Positions 34,673 to 44,356 of a stretch of DNA of 64,000 bases are shown here, piece by piece (the stretch's first letter is position 1; every line of letters begins with the position of its first letter). Both the position numbers and the translations under genes were made by a program. The DNA is from Gammaproteobacteria bacterium. GTDB taxonomy: Bacteria > Pseudomonadota > Gammaproteobacteria > Eutrophobiales > Eutrophobiaceae. The notes below the pieces were generated by a model. That model was not told the DNA's origin and searched no databases. It worked only from the letters and a program-made list of their open reading frames with translations. The stretch lies in contig JANQNX010000003.1 of assembly GCA_028279365.1 (NCBI GenBank), positions 124,001 through 188,000 of the forward strand, given 5' to 3'.

Positions 34673-35551
34673 ATGGACAAGTTTAAACAAAAACTCAGGA
34701 AGCAATTCAACCGTGCGATCAACTTCTTTTCCCAAGGACCTGATAGTCGTGATGAGCTGATAGAGCTTTTACGTGAAAGTGAGCAGCGCCAGTTACTGGA
34801 TCACGATGCACTGATCATGATCGAAGGCGCAATCCATGTATCGGAACTGCGAGTGCGCGATGTCATGGTTCCCCGGGTACAGATGATAGTGATCAAGGAA
34901 GATGCCGAACCGGAAGATATACTATCCACCGTCATTGAATCAGGCCACTCACGCTTTCCTGTAATTGGCGATACCACTGATGAAATCATCGGTATCTTAC
35001 TGGCCAAGGATTTACTGAATTATTTTGCCAACCCTGATGGCGAGTTTGATATTAAGGACTTAATGCGCACTACCGTTTATATCCCGGAAAGCAAACGCCT
35101 GAATGTCTTGCTGCGCGAGTTCCGAACCAGTCGCAACCACATGGCAATCGTCATCGATGAATACTCCGGCGTTGCCGGACTAATTACCATTGAGGACGTC
35201 ATTGAAGAAATCGTCGGTGAGATTGAAGATGAACATGACTATGACGAGGATGAAGAGAACATTAAACCGCATGGCAAGGATCGCTACACGGTAAAGGCAT
35301 TAACATCGATTGATGAATTTAATCAGTATTTTAATGTTGCGATTGTCGATGAAGATAAAGATACGATTGGTGGTCTTATCATCACTGCCTTTGGACATCT
35401 ACCCAAACGCGGTGAGATGGTCGACTTTGAAGGTTTTAATATCAAGGTACTCAGGGCAGATAAGCGTCGAGTTCATTTATTATTATTTACCCAATTAAAG
35501 CAGCAAAAAGTGGCGGAGCATCTCGCCGAAGACAGTAGCAATCCGGAATAA
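34673..35551 (+). CDS. corC: CorC/YbeX-type CBS-domain protein
   Basis: Cytoplasmic CBS-pair protein of the CorC (YbeX) group, linked to magnesium/cobalt efflux and, by its operon, to ribosome metabolism. The ATG at 34673 is preferred over 34640 and gives 292 residues, the same as E. coli YbeX, with AAGG upstream. Two CBS motifs are seen (RVRDVMVPRVQM..., then DLMRTTVYIPESKRL), followed by an acidic hinge (DEHDYDEDEEN) and a C-terminal CorC_HlyC domain (KDTIGGLIITAFGHLPKRGE). No membrane segment. Confidence 0.93.
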   Translation: MDKFKQKLRKQFNRAINFFSQGPDSRDELIELLRESEQRQLLDHDALIMIEGAIHVSELRVRDVMVPRVQMIVIKEDAEPEDILSTVIESGHSRFPVIGDTTDEIIGILLAKDLLNYFANPDGEFDIKDLMRTTVYIPESKRLNVLLREFRTSRNHMAIVIDEYSGVAGLITIEDVIEEIVGEIEDEHDYDEDEENIKPHGKDRYTVKALTSIDEFNQYFNVAIVDEDKDTIGGLIITAFGHLPKRGEMVDFEGFNIKVLRADKRRVHLLLFTQLKQQKVAEHLAEDSSNPE

Positions 35552-35591
35552 ACCATTAGCTACTATCTCTTCATCATCACCATTTGCCGAC

Positions 35592-37085
35592 ATGGAGAAC
35601 TTACTCAATAACAAGAAGCTTCTTCGTCTTATTGTTATCGCGGCTGGGGCTACCACGGTGCTGGGATTTGCTCCTTTCGGATATTACCTGATACCCATTA
35701 TCAGCCTCGCACTATTACTGTTCGTCTGTTCCCACAGCACTTCCAAGGAAACGTTTCTATTAGGCTATCTATTCGGCTTTGCGTTTTTTGGCGTAGGTGT
35801 GAACTGGTTACATATCAGTATCAATTTATTTGGTGGCGTCAATTTAGTAATGGCCTATTGTTTTACCTATTTGCTGGTCGCGTTTCTGTCGCTTTATCCG
35901 GCATTATGCGTTTATTTATGTCATCGTTATTTTCATCAGACCCAGTTTTATGTATTCCCGGCAGCATGGGGTTTGAGTGAATGGTTACGAGGCTGGGTAT
36001 TTACTGGCTTCCCCTGGCTAAACATCGGTGTAAGTCATACCGATAGTATGTTTTCATCATTGGCACCTGTCATTGGCGTTTATGGAATTTCAACCGTGGT
36101 TGTTTCTATTGCCAGTCTGGCAGTAGTGGTTTTCACCGGATCAAATCGACAGCGTTTGGTTTCTATTATCCTCTTGCTAACAATATTAATACTGAGTCAT
36201 TTTTCTCATTCTCTTAATTGGACTCAAGCTCTTGGGAAAGATGTGCGCGTTGCGTTAATTCAGGGCGCCGTGCCACAAGCAATAAAATGGAAGCCGGATC
36301 AGCGGCAACCCACTCTGGAAACCTACAGCCAGTTAAGCAATCCGTTTTGGTCAGCGGATCTGATTATTTGGCCGGAGACAGCAATACCTTCGCTGTATCA
36401 TCAAGCGGATGACTTTATTGAACGTATTACCCGCGACCGCGCTGATTCAAATACAGTGTTTCTGAGTGGTATTGCCTATAAAGATAATAACAGCGGCAAC
36501 TATTACAACAGCACTCTACTGATCGATGATGAACATCGGTTCTATCATAAAAATCAACTGGTACCGTTCGGCGAATACCTCCCGTTTAAATCGATACTGG
36601 GAAAACTGCTTAGCTTCCTGCAAATACCGATGTCGGATTTTTCCTCAGGCGATATCGATACCAAGATCATGCCGACCAACATCGGTGTACTGGGCATGAG
36701 TATTTGTTATGAAGATGCCTATACCTCACAAATGCGTGCCACCATGCCTGGGGCGAATATTCTGATTAACATCAGCAATGACGCCTGGTTTGGAGACTCC
36801 CTGGCACCGCATCAACACCTGCAAATTGCCAGGATGCGCGCACTGGAAAATGGACGTTATTTATTACGTGCAACGAATACCGGTATTTCTGCAATTATTG
36901 ATGATCGCGGTAAAATTATCGCATCGTCACCGCAGTTTCAGCCGCATGCATTAACTGCTGAAGTCACATTGCAGAAAGGCTCAACACCCTACAGCCGCTA
37001 TGGCAATAGCATGATTCTCATCTATATCTTTATTTTCATCATGCTGGCTGCACTGTATCAACGATCAGTCCGACTGCAGGTCTGA
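35592..37085 (+). CDS. lnt: Apolipoprotein N-acyltransferase Lnt
   Basis: Inner-membrane enzyme adding the third acyl chain to bacterial lipoproteins. The 497 residues have several N-terminal membrane helices, then a periplasmic nitrilase-fold domain with catalytic Glu (IWPETAIPS), Lys (HKNQLVPFGEYLP) and Cys (SICYEDAY), plus NISNDAWFG. A final membrane helix precedes the C terminus. It is the last gene of the ybe operon. The 3' end overlaps the convergent antiporter gene by 21 bases. Confidence 0.96.
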   Translation: MENLLNNKKLLRLIVIAAGATTVLGFAPFGYYLIPIISLALLLFVCSHSTSKETFLLGYLFGFAFFGVGVNWLHISINLFGGVNLVMAYCFTYLLVAFLSLYPALCVYLCHRYFHQTQFYVFPAAWGLSEWLRGWVFTGFPWLNIGVSHTDSMFSSLAPVIGVYGISTVVVSIASLAVVVFTGSNRQRLVSIILLLTILILSHFSHSLNWTQALGKDVRVALIQGAVPQAIKWKPDQRQPTLETYSQLSNPFWSADLIIWPETAIPSLYHQADDFIERITRDRADSNTVFLSGIAYKDNNSGNYYNSTLLIDDEHRFYHKNQLVPFGEYLPFKSILGKLLSFLQIPMSDFSSGDIDTKIMPTNIGVLGMSICYEDAYTSQMRATMPGANILINISNDAWFGDSLAPHQHLQIARMRALENGRYLLRATNTGISAIIDDRGKIIASSPQFQPHALTAEVTLQKGSTPYSRYGNSMILIYIFIFIMLAALYQRSVRLQV

Positions 37086-39494
37086 TTTTCTTGACGAGCT
37101 TATTTCTTCGAGACGTTGCTTTAATTCGGGTTCTTTACTGGCAATAGACAATACATCTTTACGGCTCAGCCTCAACAACGTAGTCGACTTGACTGCGCGA
37201 ACATTGGCCGTGCGAACCTGTGTATCCAATAATGCCATTTCTCCGAAAAAATCGCCGTCACGCAGGCTGGCTATAGGTGTGCTCTCATGTCCTTCCTTAT
37301 AAACCGAAACCAGGCCATGAGTAATGATATAAAGCGAGTCACCCTTTTCACCTTCGCCAATCACAAGATCGCCAGGCAAAAACGTTAATGCCTTGGCAAG
37401 TTTGGATAAACGCTCAAGCACTACTGAAGATAAACCGTTTAATAACGGTACCATGCCGATTAAATCACTGGGACGCAGCTTGGGAGCCGGATCAGAGATC
37501 GGCTGTAGCTGATTCAGTGCCTGATAGATTCGACGTTCAATATTGGTATGCACTTTGGAACCAATCTCACCATTATGATGGGCTTCATTATTAAAAAATT
37601 CCGCCGCTACCAGCGCGACTTTTGCAAACAGGCGCGTCTCAAAACGCAAATAAAAATCAGGAAAATCTTCTGCCACACGTTCCAGTCTTTCCTTTCTTCG
37701 CACAGAGCGCGCCGTGTATTCATCAATGACCTGTTGTTTAAAAGCGGCATTAAAGTCATCGATCTGATTTAACTGCTCGATCACTTTTTCACAAATTAAT
37801 ATACCAGCAATATCACGCTGCAGACTTTGCGAGAACCTGAGATATTGATAGCGTGCCAATAAACCTGTCGCCCAGTTAACCTCGCGAAACCATCGTATCA
37901 ACATTGATTCAATTTTCAGAAACACATTGGACTGATTTTTCTGCGCGTGATCAGAATTAATGCTCTCGCGTTCATGCTGTAGTGAGTTTTTGATACTGAG
38001 ATACGTATAGTATTGGAGAAAGCCAATATCATAGAGATATTTCAGTTCATGCATTTCTATTCGTAATGCGGTGATATGCACATGGCGGCTTTCTATACTT
38101 TCATCGGATGAGTCATCATCAACGCGAAAAACCTGTTTAGTTTTATTTTGAATTAACTGCTGTGTACTTCTTGAAATCAAACCGGCATCAAGAAAAGAAT
38201 GGAGTATCTTATCGGCATACTGTTGGGACTGGATCAGGCCGTGCTTTAATTCAGCCACTTCATCACCAGTGAAATTATTGAACCCTAAACGATTCATCAA
38301 CGGCCGGATAGTAGATGCATTAATTAACAAAGAAAATAACACCACACCCAAGGTAATGTATAACAAGGTTTCACGACCGGGCATATCGACGGGAATAGAC
38401 AACACAATGGCAATTGCCAGACCACCTTTTAAGCCGCCCCACCACATGATGTGACGTTCGCCCATCGACACATTCGGCAAAGAAAATAACCTGATTGTGG
38501 CCGGCACCATAGTATAGACACCGGCAGCACGAGCCAGTAACACCAATACAATAGCAATCGCAATGCTGTCCAGGTGTGAGTACAGCTGGGAGACATCAAC
38601 CGATAACCCGACCAGCAAGAACAACAATGAGTTACATATCAACACGATGACATCCCAGGTTTCATCAACAGTTTCACGTTCGGTCTGCGGTATTCTGCTG
38701 AAACCCAGAATACCAAGCGCAATCGCCGCTGACACCACTGCCATTACACCGGAGACATCTAATACATGATCTGCGATAACAAAACTTCCATAGGCCAGTA
38801 CTATCGACATCACAAGGTAAGAACTCACGCCAGCACGCATTCGAAATAATAATTCGCTGAATAAGATACCAATTACGGTGCCGACACAGACACCTCCTAG
38901 AAAGACTTTAAAAAAATCGAATATCGCTATTCCCGCATCATACAAACCAAAACTGTGAACAGCAGGCAGTACAAGAATAATGTTAAAAAACACAATCGCT
39001 GTTGCATCATTAAACAGCGACTCACCTTCGACCAGTGTTGTCAGACGCTGCGGTGCGCCTAACTCCTTAAATAATGCAATAACCGCGACTGGATCGGTCG
39101 CGGAAATCAATGCACCAAACAACAACGCATGAAATAGTGTGAAATCCTGGATAAGCCATAGTCCTATCCCAATAATGGCGGCAGAAATCAACATCGCCGG
39201 CACCGCAAGCACCAGTATTGGCATGATGTCCTTCATTAATGACCGTGCATCCAGATTAATGGCGGATTCAAAAATCAATGCCGGTAAAAATAAGAATAAA
39301 ACAATATCCTTTGTGAGTTGAAACTTGATAAGGAATGCGAACTCGGGATAGTGACGAGCGATGAAACCTAATACAGTACCGACTATCACTAGAACGACTG
39401 TGTAAGGCACGGGAATATTGCGACAAATGGCTGCAGCAATCATCGCTACAGTCAGCAGCCCCATGACAACCAATACGACTTCAGATAATGGCAT
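37065..39494 (-). CDS. CPA1 Na+/H+ antiporter with C-terminal cyclic-nucleotide-binding domain
   Basis: Inner-membrane cation/proton exchanger. The 809 residues have about a dozen membrane helices in the first 400, with the ion-site motifs ISATDPVAVIALFKELG and EGESLFNDATAIVFF. About 250 residues of cytoplasmic helical linker follow, then a cNMP-binding domain (about 670-795). Its phosphate cassette FFGEMALLDTQVRTANVRA holds the Glu and Arg used to bind cAMP or cGMP. This architecture is like that of sperm-type SLC9C exchangers and some bacterial NhaP relatives. It could be gated by cAMP, which Crp in this genome also reads. Confidence 0.88.
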   Translation of the reverse strand: MPLSEVVLVVMGLLTVAMIAAAICRNIPVPYTVVLVIVGTVLGFIARHYPEFAFLIKFQLTKDIVLFLFLPALIFESAINLDARSLMKDIMPILVLAVPAMLISAAIIGIGLWLIQDFTLFHALLFGALISATDPVAVIALFKELGAPQRLTTLVEGESLFNDATAIVFFNIILVLPAVHSFGLYDAGIAIFDFFKVFLGGVCVGTVIGILFSELLFRMRAGVSSYLVMSIVLAYGSFVIADHVLDVSGVMAVVSAAIALGILGFSRIPQTERETVDETWDVIVLICNSLLFLLVGLSVDVSQLYSHLDSIAIAIVLVLLARAAGVYTMVPATIRLFSLPNVSMGERHIMWWGGLKGGLAIAIVLSIPVDMPGRETLLYITLGVVLFSLLINASTIRPLMNRLGFNNFTGDEVAELKHGLIQSQQYADKILHSFLDAGLISRSTQQLIQNKTKQVFRVDDDSSDESIESRHVHITALRIEMHELKYLYDIGFLQYYTYLSIKNSLQHERESINSDHAQKNQSNVFLKIESMLIRWFREVNWATGLLARYQYLRFSQSLQRDIAGILICEKVIEQLNQIDDFNAAFKQQVIDEYTARSVRRKERLERVAEDFPDFYLRFETRLFAKVALVAAEFFNNEAHHNGEIGSKVHTNIERRIYQALNQLQPISDPAPKLRPSDLIGMVPLLNGLSSVVLERLSKLAKALTFLPGDLVIGEGEKGDSLYIITHGLVSVYKEGHESTPIASLRDGDFFGEMALLDTQVRTANVRAVKSTTLLRLSRKDVLSIASKEPELKQRLEEISSSRKSDLQSD

Positions 39495-39543
39495 TGTATT
39501 CTCCTTTACTGAATGTATATCAACTCATTCAGATAAACAAAGC

Positions 39544-40464
39544 CTAGTTAAAATCAACAGTCGATTTTTCAGCGATACGCTCAAGTAATATGACTACGAT
39601 TAAGCCTATCAACAGCATCGTTAGCGAGATAATGACCTGCTTATCGAACAAATCCGGCAGGTAAGGCACCGATGACATCAGGCGTTCTTTACCGCGGATG
39701 ATCTCGTACGAACGCAGTTGAAATGGCCAAATTACATACAACGAAGCCAGCAATAGTCCAATAATAAACTGCACTGTCTGTTGATATAGATTCTTTAATA
39801 AAAAAGACAGCAATCGACTAAAAAAAATGACGCCGGCCAACATACCAAAGGCGAAAGGAATAATAATACTGAAATCAAACTGACCTATCGCATCAAAAAT
39901 ATAGGCGTACTTTTTCATCATCAATAAGATAAACGAGCCCGAAATCCCCGGTAACAGCATAGCCGAGATGGCCAGTGCACCACACAGAAAAATAAACCAT
40001 GCTGCATTTGGTGTTGAAGCTGGCACCAGCGTCACCACAAAGCCACCAAAGACGAGACCAACTAGCAGAAAAGGCAGATTTTGTCCCAGATTTTTTAAAC
40101 CGGCTTGTTTAAACATGAACAGGATAGAACCGACAATCAGCCCAAAAAATAAACCATAGATGATCTCTGGTTCGGTCTTGATCAGTGTCGGCAACGGCAC
40201 AACCCGGGTAAAAAACAGTAATGCAACAAAAGCTCCGACAAACAACGGAATTAAGAAAGACAGATGTGGCTTGGCAATCGCGCCCTTGATATCAAAACGT
40301 ATCACGCTCTTTAACCAATCCAGATTAAAAGACTTTATCGCGTTAATCAGTTGCGGATAAATACCAAGGATAAATGCCATCGTGCCACCGCTAACGCCAG
40401 GGACGACATCAGCCGATCCGATACAAAACCCTTTAGCAAAGAGTTTCAGATTTGGTTTAAACAT
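39544..40464 (-). CDS. popT: DUF368 undecaprenyl-phosphate translocase (PopT-like)
   Basis: Polytopic inner-membrane protein of the DUF368 family, members of which recycle the lipid carrier undecaprenyl phosphate across the membrane for cell-wall and polysaccharide synthesis. The 306 residues have about eight to nine hydrophobic segments. Duplicated signature loops are seen: GSADVVPGVSGGTMAFILG near the N terminus and AISAMLLPGISGSFILLMM in the second half. It lies 49 bases downstream of the antiporter gene on the same strand. That is notable because PopT-type function has been reported to matter at alkaline pH. Confidence 0.85.
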   Translation of the reverse strand: MFKPNLKLFAKGFCIGSADVVPGVSGGTMAFILGIYPQLINAIKSFNLDWLKSVIRFDIKGAIAKPHLSFLIPLFVGAFVALLFFTRVVPLPTLIKTEPEIIYGLFFGLIVGSILFMFKQAGLKNLGQNLPFLLVGLVFGGFVVTLVPASTPNAAWFIFLCGALAISAMLLPGISGSFILLMMKKYAYIFDAIGQFDFSIIIPFAFGMLAGVIFFSRLLSFLLKNLYQQTVQFIIGLLLASLYVIWPFQLRSYEIIRGKERLMSSVPYLPDLFDKQVIISLTMLLIGLIVVILLERIAEKSTVDFN

Positions 40465-40475
40465 GATCGCGGGAA

Positions 40476-41546
40476 CTAATGCGTGTGATAAGGTTTACTC
40501 AACTCATGCACCGAATCAATAAACACACCAGCGTGCTTAGGATCGATATCTGGTGTAATACCATGACCAAGATTGAACACGTGACCACTGCCTTCGCCAT
40601 AAGAGGCCAGGATTCTGCCCACCTCTGATCGTATTGCAGCTTTGGAGGCGCGTAACACTGCCGGATCCATATTCCCCTGCAAAGCAACATTGGCCCCGAC
40701 TTTTGCACGTACTTCACCGAGATCCTGAGACCAGTCAATACCCATGGCATCACAGCCGGTTGCAGCTATGTCCTCAATCCATAGGCCGGCACCTTTACTG
40801 AATAAAATGATCGGGATTCGATCTCCCTCATATTCCCGATCCAGTTTGTCTTGTATCTGCTGCATGTAGGCCAGAGAAAATTCACGATAGGCAGGGCCAC
40901 TCAGCGCCCCACCCCAGGTATCAAATATCATGATCGCTTGCGCACCGGCATGTATTTGTCCGTTGAGATAATTTGCCACCGCTGTGGCAACGTGTCCGAG
41001 CAGCAAATGTAGCGTTTCCGGTTCCGAGTAAAGCAGCGTTTTAATTTTACTAAAGTCACGACTGGAGCCGCCTTCGATCATATACGTCGCCAGCGTCCAG
41101 GGGCTGCCAGCAAAACCGATTAACGGCACACTATTATCGAGTTCTTTTCTGATCAAACGCACGGCATCCATCACATAACCCAGGTCATCTTCAGGATCCG
41201 GCATTGGCAGATTTTCAATCTCTGCTTTCGAGCCCACTGGTTTTTTGAAGCGGGGGCCGACTGATTCAATTAACTCAAGCCCCAGACCCATGGCATCCGG
41301 GATAGTTAAAATATCGGAAAATAAAATTGCCGCATCAAGCGGATAGCGAGCCAAAGGCTGCAGCGTCACTTCACAAGCCAGCTCGGGCGTCTGGCACAGT
41401 GTGATAAAATCGCCAGCCTTTTCCCTGGTGGCGCGGTATTCGGGTAAATAACGTCCTGCTTGTCGCATCATCCATACTGGTGTCATATCCACAGGCTGTC
41501 GCAACAAAGCGCGTAAAAAACGATCATTTTTTAACTGATTTGACAT
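40476..41546 (-). CDS. hemE: Uroporphyrinogen decarboxylase HemE
   Basis: Converts uroporphyrinogen III to coproporphyrinogen III in heme synthesis. The frame extends to 41774, but homologues begin near the ATG at 41546 ([17 protein letters not shown]), giving 356 residues (E. coli 354). Conserved: [16 protein letters not shown], the catalytic Asp in [28 protein letters not shown], and [13 protein letters not shown] near the end. The extra 76 codons overlap the rhodanese gene on the other strand and are not used. popT starts 11 bases after it, on the same strand. Confidence 0.96.
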   Translation of the reverse strand: MSNQLKNDRFLRALLRQPVDMTPVWMMRQAGRYLPEYRATREKAGDFITLCQTPELACEVTLQPLARYPLDAAILFSDILTIPDAMGLGLELIESVGPRFKKPVGSKAEIENLPMPDPEDDLGYVMDAVRLIRKELDNSVPLIGFAGSPWTLATYMIEGGSSRDFSKIKTLLYSEPETLHLLLGHVATAVANYLNGQIHAGAQAIMIFDTWGGALSGPAYREFSLAYMQQIQDKLDREYEGDRIPIILFSKGAGLWIEDIAATGCDAMGIDWSQDLGEVRAKVGANVALQGNMDPAVLRASKAAIRSEVGRILASYGEGSGHVFNLGHGITPDIDPKHAGVFIDSVHELSKPYHTH

Positions 41547-41645
41547 CTTAGAGGTCTGTACCGATGTTATTATTAGTTCAATCAAATGATACGTTAAATA
41601 ACCCTTTGGTTCATCGTCATATTCAATATAAAAGGAGTCAACAAG

Positions 41646-41996
41646 ATGATTACACCGGTCAGTGAATTGATAGCAGCAGCACGCGAGCAGATTAGTTGCA
41701 TGGATATTGATACGTCCAAATCCTGGCTTAGCGAAAACAATACGGCAATCATTATTGATGTCCGCGAGCCACACGAGGCCGAAGCGAGCCAGTTAAGCGA
41801 TTCGGTAAATATTCCTCGTGGCCAACTTGAGATGAAGATTAGCGACGTCAGTTTAGAGCCGGAACAGCCACTATTGATACACTGTGCAGCGGGCGGCAGG
41901 GCATCGTTGGCAGCATTAACCCTCAAGAATATGGGTTATACCAACGTGCATGCTTTAACGGCAAATTACGATGAGATAAAACAGGCCTTAGGCTAG
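41646..41996 (+). CDS. Single-domain rhodanese-like sulfurtransferase
   Basis: The 116-residue cytoplasmic protein has a rhodanese fold with [15 protein letters not shown] and an active-site loop [10 protein letters not shown], the catalytic Cys in a CxxGxR-type arrangement. It would carry a persulfide or act in thiol metabolism; partners are unknown. AAGGAG precedes the ATG by about nine bases. It is divergent from hemE and is followed by the DASS transporter gene after 20 bases, on the same strand. Confidence 0.87.
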   Translation: MITPVSELIAAAREQISCMDIDTSKSWLSENNTAIIIDVREPHEAEASQLSDSVNIPRGQLEMKISDVSLEPEQPLLIHCAAGGRASLAALTLKNMGYTNVHALTANYDEIKQALG

Positions 41997-42016
41997 GTTT
42001 AATTCTCTTAACAACA

Positions 42017-43513
42017 TTGCGTAAATCTAAAACAGCCGGTTTATTTACCGGCGTGATTGCTTTTATCGGCCTGCTATTTCTGCCCTTTGAAAGCCTGTCA
42101 CCGCAGGCGCAGGCTGTGCTGGCTGTGGCTGCGCTGATGGCAATCTGGTGGATGACGGAAGCGATCCCCATCGCCGCGACAGCCTTATTACCGATTGTGC
42201 TGTTTCCGATACTAGGTGTAATGGATTCCCGATCGGTCACGCTACCGTATGCCAATCATTTGGTTTTTCTGTTTCTCGGCGGTTTTTTAATTGCTGCAAC
42301 TATCGAGAAATGGAACCTACATCAGCGCATCGCCTTGCATACCATCCGACTGATCGGCACGTCACCTGACAGAATCATCCTTGGTTTTATGATTGCCGTC
42401 GCTATCCTGTCTATGTGGATCAGCAATACCGCAGCCAGTTTGATGATGGTAACGATTGGGCTGGCAGTGCTAAAAAAAATTACCGACAATATTCATCAAG
42501 ATCCAACATTAGATATCGATACGCGACCCACGCATTTCCAATTTGGCATTGCATTAATGCTAGCCATTGCCTACGGCGCGGCCATCGGCGGTATTGCGAC
42601 ACCGATCGGCACGCCGCCCAATGCAATCTTGCTCGGAATCATTGAACATCAATTCGGTCAGCGTATCGGTTTTTTCCAATGGATGTTATTTGCATTACCT
42701 ATCTCAATCACCATGCTGTTCATCGCCTGGTTATACCTGACCCGATTCGCACTAAAGCTTGAGATTAATGTTCTGCCGGGAGGTGCAGAAACCATCAAAC
42801 AGGAACTCAGTGAGCTAGGCAAAATGTCGAAGCAGGAAAAACAAATATTAATGGTTTTTTTACTGGTCGCATCGCTTTGGATTTGTCGCGGCATATTTGA
42901 TTTTGCTATTTTTAACAAGATCAACGATGCCAGTATTGCGATTGCAGGCGCATTGTTATTATTTATCTTGCCTGCCGACATTAACAAGGGAACCTTCTTA
43001 CTCGACTGGAAAACCGCAAGTCATATTCCTTGGGATATTTTGATACTGTTTGGTGGCGGTCTGACATTGGCACAAGGCTTTAGTGATAGTGGCCTAACTG
43101 AAGCCTTGGCATCGCAGCTAACAATACTGCAAGGCATGAACCTGATTCTGATATTGTTTATTAGTATCATTCTCGTAGTCTGCGTCACCGAAATGGCCTC
43201 GAATACCGCAACGGCAACCTTGTTTCTCCCGGTCATGGCTGCGTTTTCTGTCGCCATGTTACTGCACCCTTATACACTGATGACCGCTATTGCCCTGGGC
43301 GCATCATTTGCTTTTATGTTGCCGGTCGCCACACCTCCGAATGCGATTGCTTTTAGCAGCCGTTATTTCACGATTGGACAAATGTTTAAACTCGGCGTCG
43401 GCCTCGATCTATTAGGCATCGTTGTGATTATTTTCTTCGTCTATTTCTACATGCCAGTAATCTGGGGTATTAATATCCACGAATTACCTGCCAACATGCA
43501 GCTAGTTAAGTAG
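42017..43513 (+). CDS. DASS/SLC13-family sodium:carboxylate symporter
   Basis: Inner-membrane sodium-coupled transporter of di- or tricarboxylates, or possibly sulfate. The 498 residues have about eleven membrane segments. The inverted-repeat signature motifs are WISNTAASLMM in the first half and MASNTATATLFLP in the second, which form the sodium and substrate sites. The start is TTG 42017, with no better codon nearby. The substrate cannot be named from sequence; dicarboxylates are most common. Convergent with the yqeC-like gene, with which it overlaps by eight bases. Confidence 0.87.
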   Translation: MRKSKTAGLFTGVIAFIGLLFLPFESLSPQAQAVLAVAALMAIWWMTEAIPIAATALLPIVLFPILGVMDSRSVTLPYANHLVFLFLGGFLIAATIEKWNLHQRIALHTIRLIGTSPDRIILGFMIAVAILSMWISNTAASLMMVTIGLAVLKKITDNIHQDPTLDIDTRPTHFQFGIALMLAIAYGAAIGGIATPIGTPPNAILLGIIEHQFGQRIGFFQWMLFALPISITMLFIAWLYLTRFALKLEINVLPGGAETIKQELSELGKMSKQEKQILMVFLLVASLWICRGIFDFAIFNKINDASIAIAGALLLFILPADINKGTFLLDWKTASHIPWDILILFGGGLTLAQGFSDSGLTEALASQLTILQGMNLILILFISIILVVCVTEMASNTATATLFLPVMAAFSVAMLLHPYTLMTAIALGASFAFMLPVATPPNAIAFSSRYFTIGQMFKLGVGLDLLGIVVIIFFVYFYMPVIWGINIHELPANMQLVK

Positions 43514-44264
43514 CGCGTTCTATTACAGCAACCACCGGCTCCGCTTGTTTCATTGAGGCCAACACCACGCGATCAAATCGTTGCGTCATGCCTAGCGCCA
43601 GCTCTGCTACCTCGCGCGCAGCGTCGGCGAGTCGTTCATCATCGACCATATTGATCAACGGCACCACCTTCGCTTTTTCAGTAAATTTCAATGAACCATG
43701 TTCGCTTGCCATCAATCGTGCAAGATGAATAGGTTCGAATTTATTGTGCAGAGATAGTCCGGTTAATTGTGAAATCTCGTCAACGCGATGCGCAATCTGA
43801 TCGGTCAGGGGCTCACCCAGTACCTTGGCTGACATAATCGGAATAATGGTATCTGAGTTTGGTGAAACTGCCGGTTCATGTCTGGCCGGTGCCTTGATAA
43901 AACGACTACGCGCGCCATCTGCCTTGATCACCATCAAATCGAACTTGCCTGCCTGTTTGAATGTTAACACCGAGTCAATATCTATCCCGGCACGTCTGCC
44001 AAATCTTTCCGATGGTTTCGCAAACGCAATGGCAGTCGAACTATGATCGTTTTCAATCGCTTGTAATAATGCAGGTTCATCGCCGATATAATTGGTCGCC
44101 TTAAGCGTCTTCGGAAAAAATTCAATATGCGCCGTAGCAGTGATACCGACTCGACCGGCATGCGCCTCGGCAAGACGAAACATGGTGGTTTTTTTTCCTC
44201 CCGCGCCAACACAACTGACAATACCTTGCTTGGCGTGGAATAATTCAAGTAAATCAACAAACAT
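43506..44264 (-). CDS. yqeC: Selenium cofactor biosynthesis protein YqeC-like
   Basis: The 252-residue protein has a P-loop-like N terminus (CVGAGGKKTTMFRLA), VIKADGARSRFIKAPARHEP and an adenylate-like core, the pattern of YqeC. In E. coli and other bacteria yqeC is linked to selenium-dependent molybdenum hydroxylases. No hydroxylase, yqeB or selD lies in this window, so the gene is an orphan here; its partners may be elsewhere. The tungstate/molybdate transporter at 28.7-31.2 kb could be related, but this is only an idea. Confidence 0.72.
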   Translation of the reverse strand: MFVDLLELFHAKQGIVSCVGAGGKKTTMFRLAEAHAGRVGITATAHIEFFPKTLKATNYIGDEPALLQAIENDHSSTAIAFAKPSERFGRRAGIDIDSVLTFKQAGKFDLMVIKADGARSRFIKAPARHEPAVSPNSDTIIPIMSAKVLGEPLTDQIAHRVDEISQLTGLSLHNKFEPIHLARLMASEHGSLKFTEKAKVVPLINMVDDERLADAAREVAELALGMTQRFDRVVLASMKQAEPVVAVIERAT

Positions 44265-44356
44265 AGAAATTAAATCAGGCTAGATAAATTCAATAGTTAA
44301 TACAAGTGTGTCTTAATACTGATGATAGTAACAAAATAACGATATGATTGATAAAT

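Noticed and set aside
41547-41774. N-terminal extension of hemE by 76 residues
   Set aside because: Not present in the family, overlaps the divergent rhodanese gene, and the ATG at 41546 gives the standard length.
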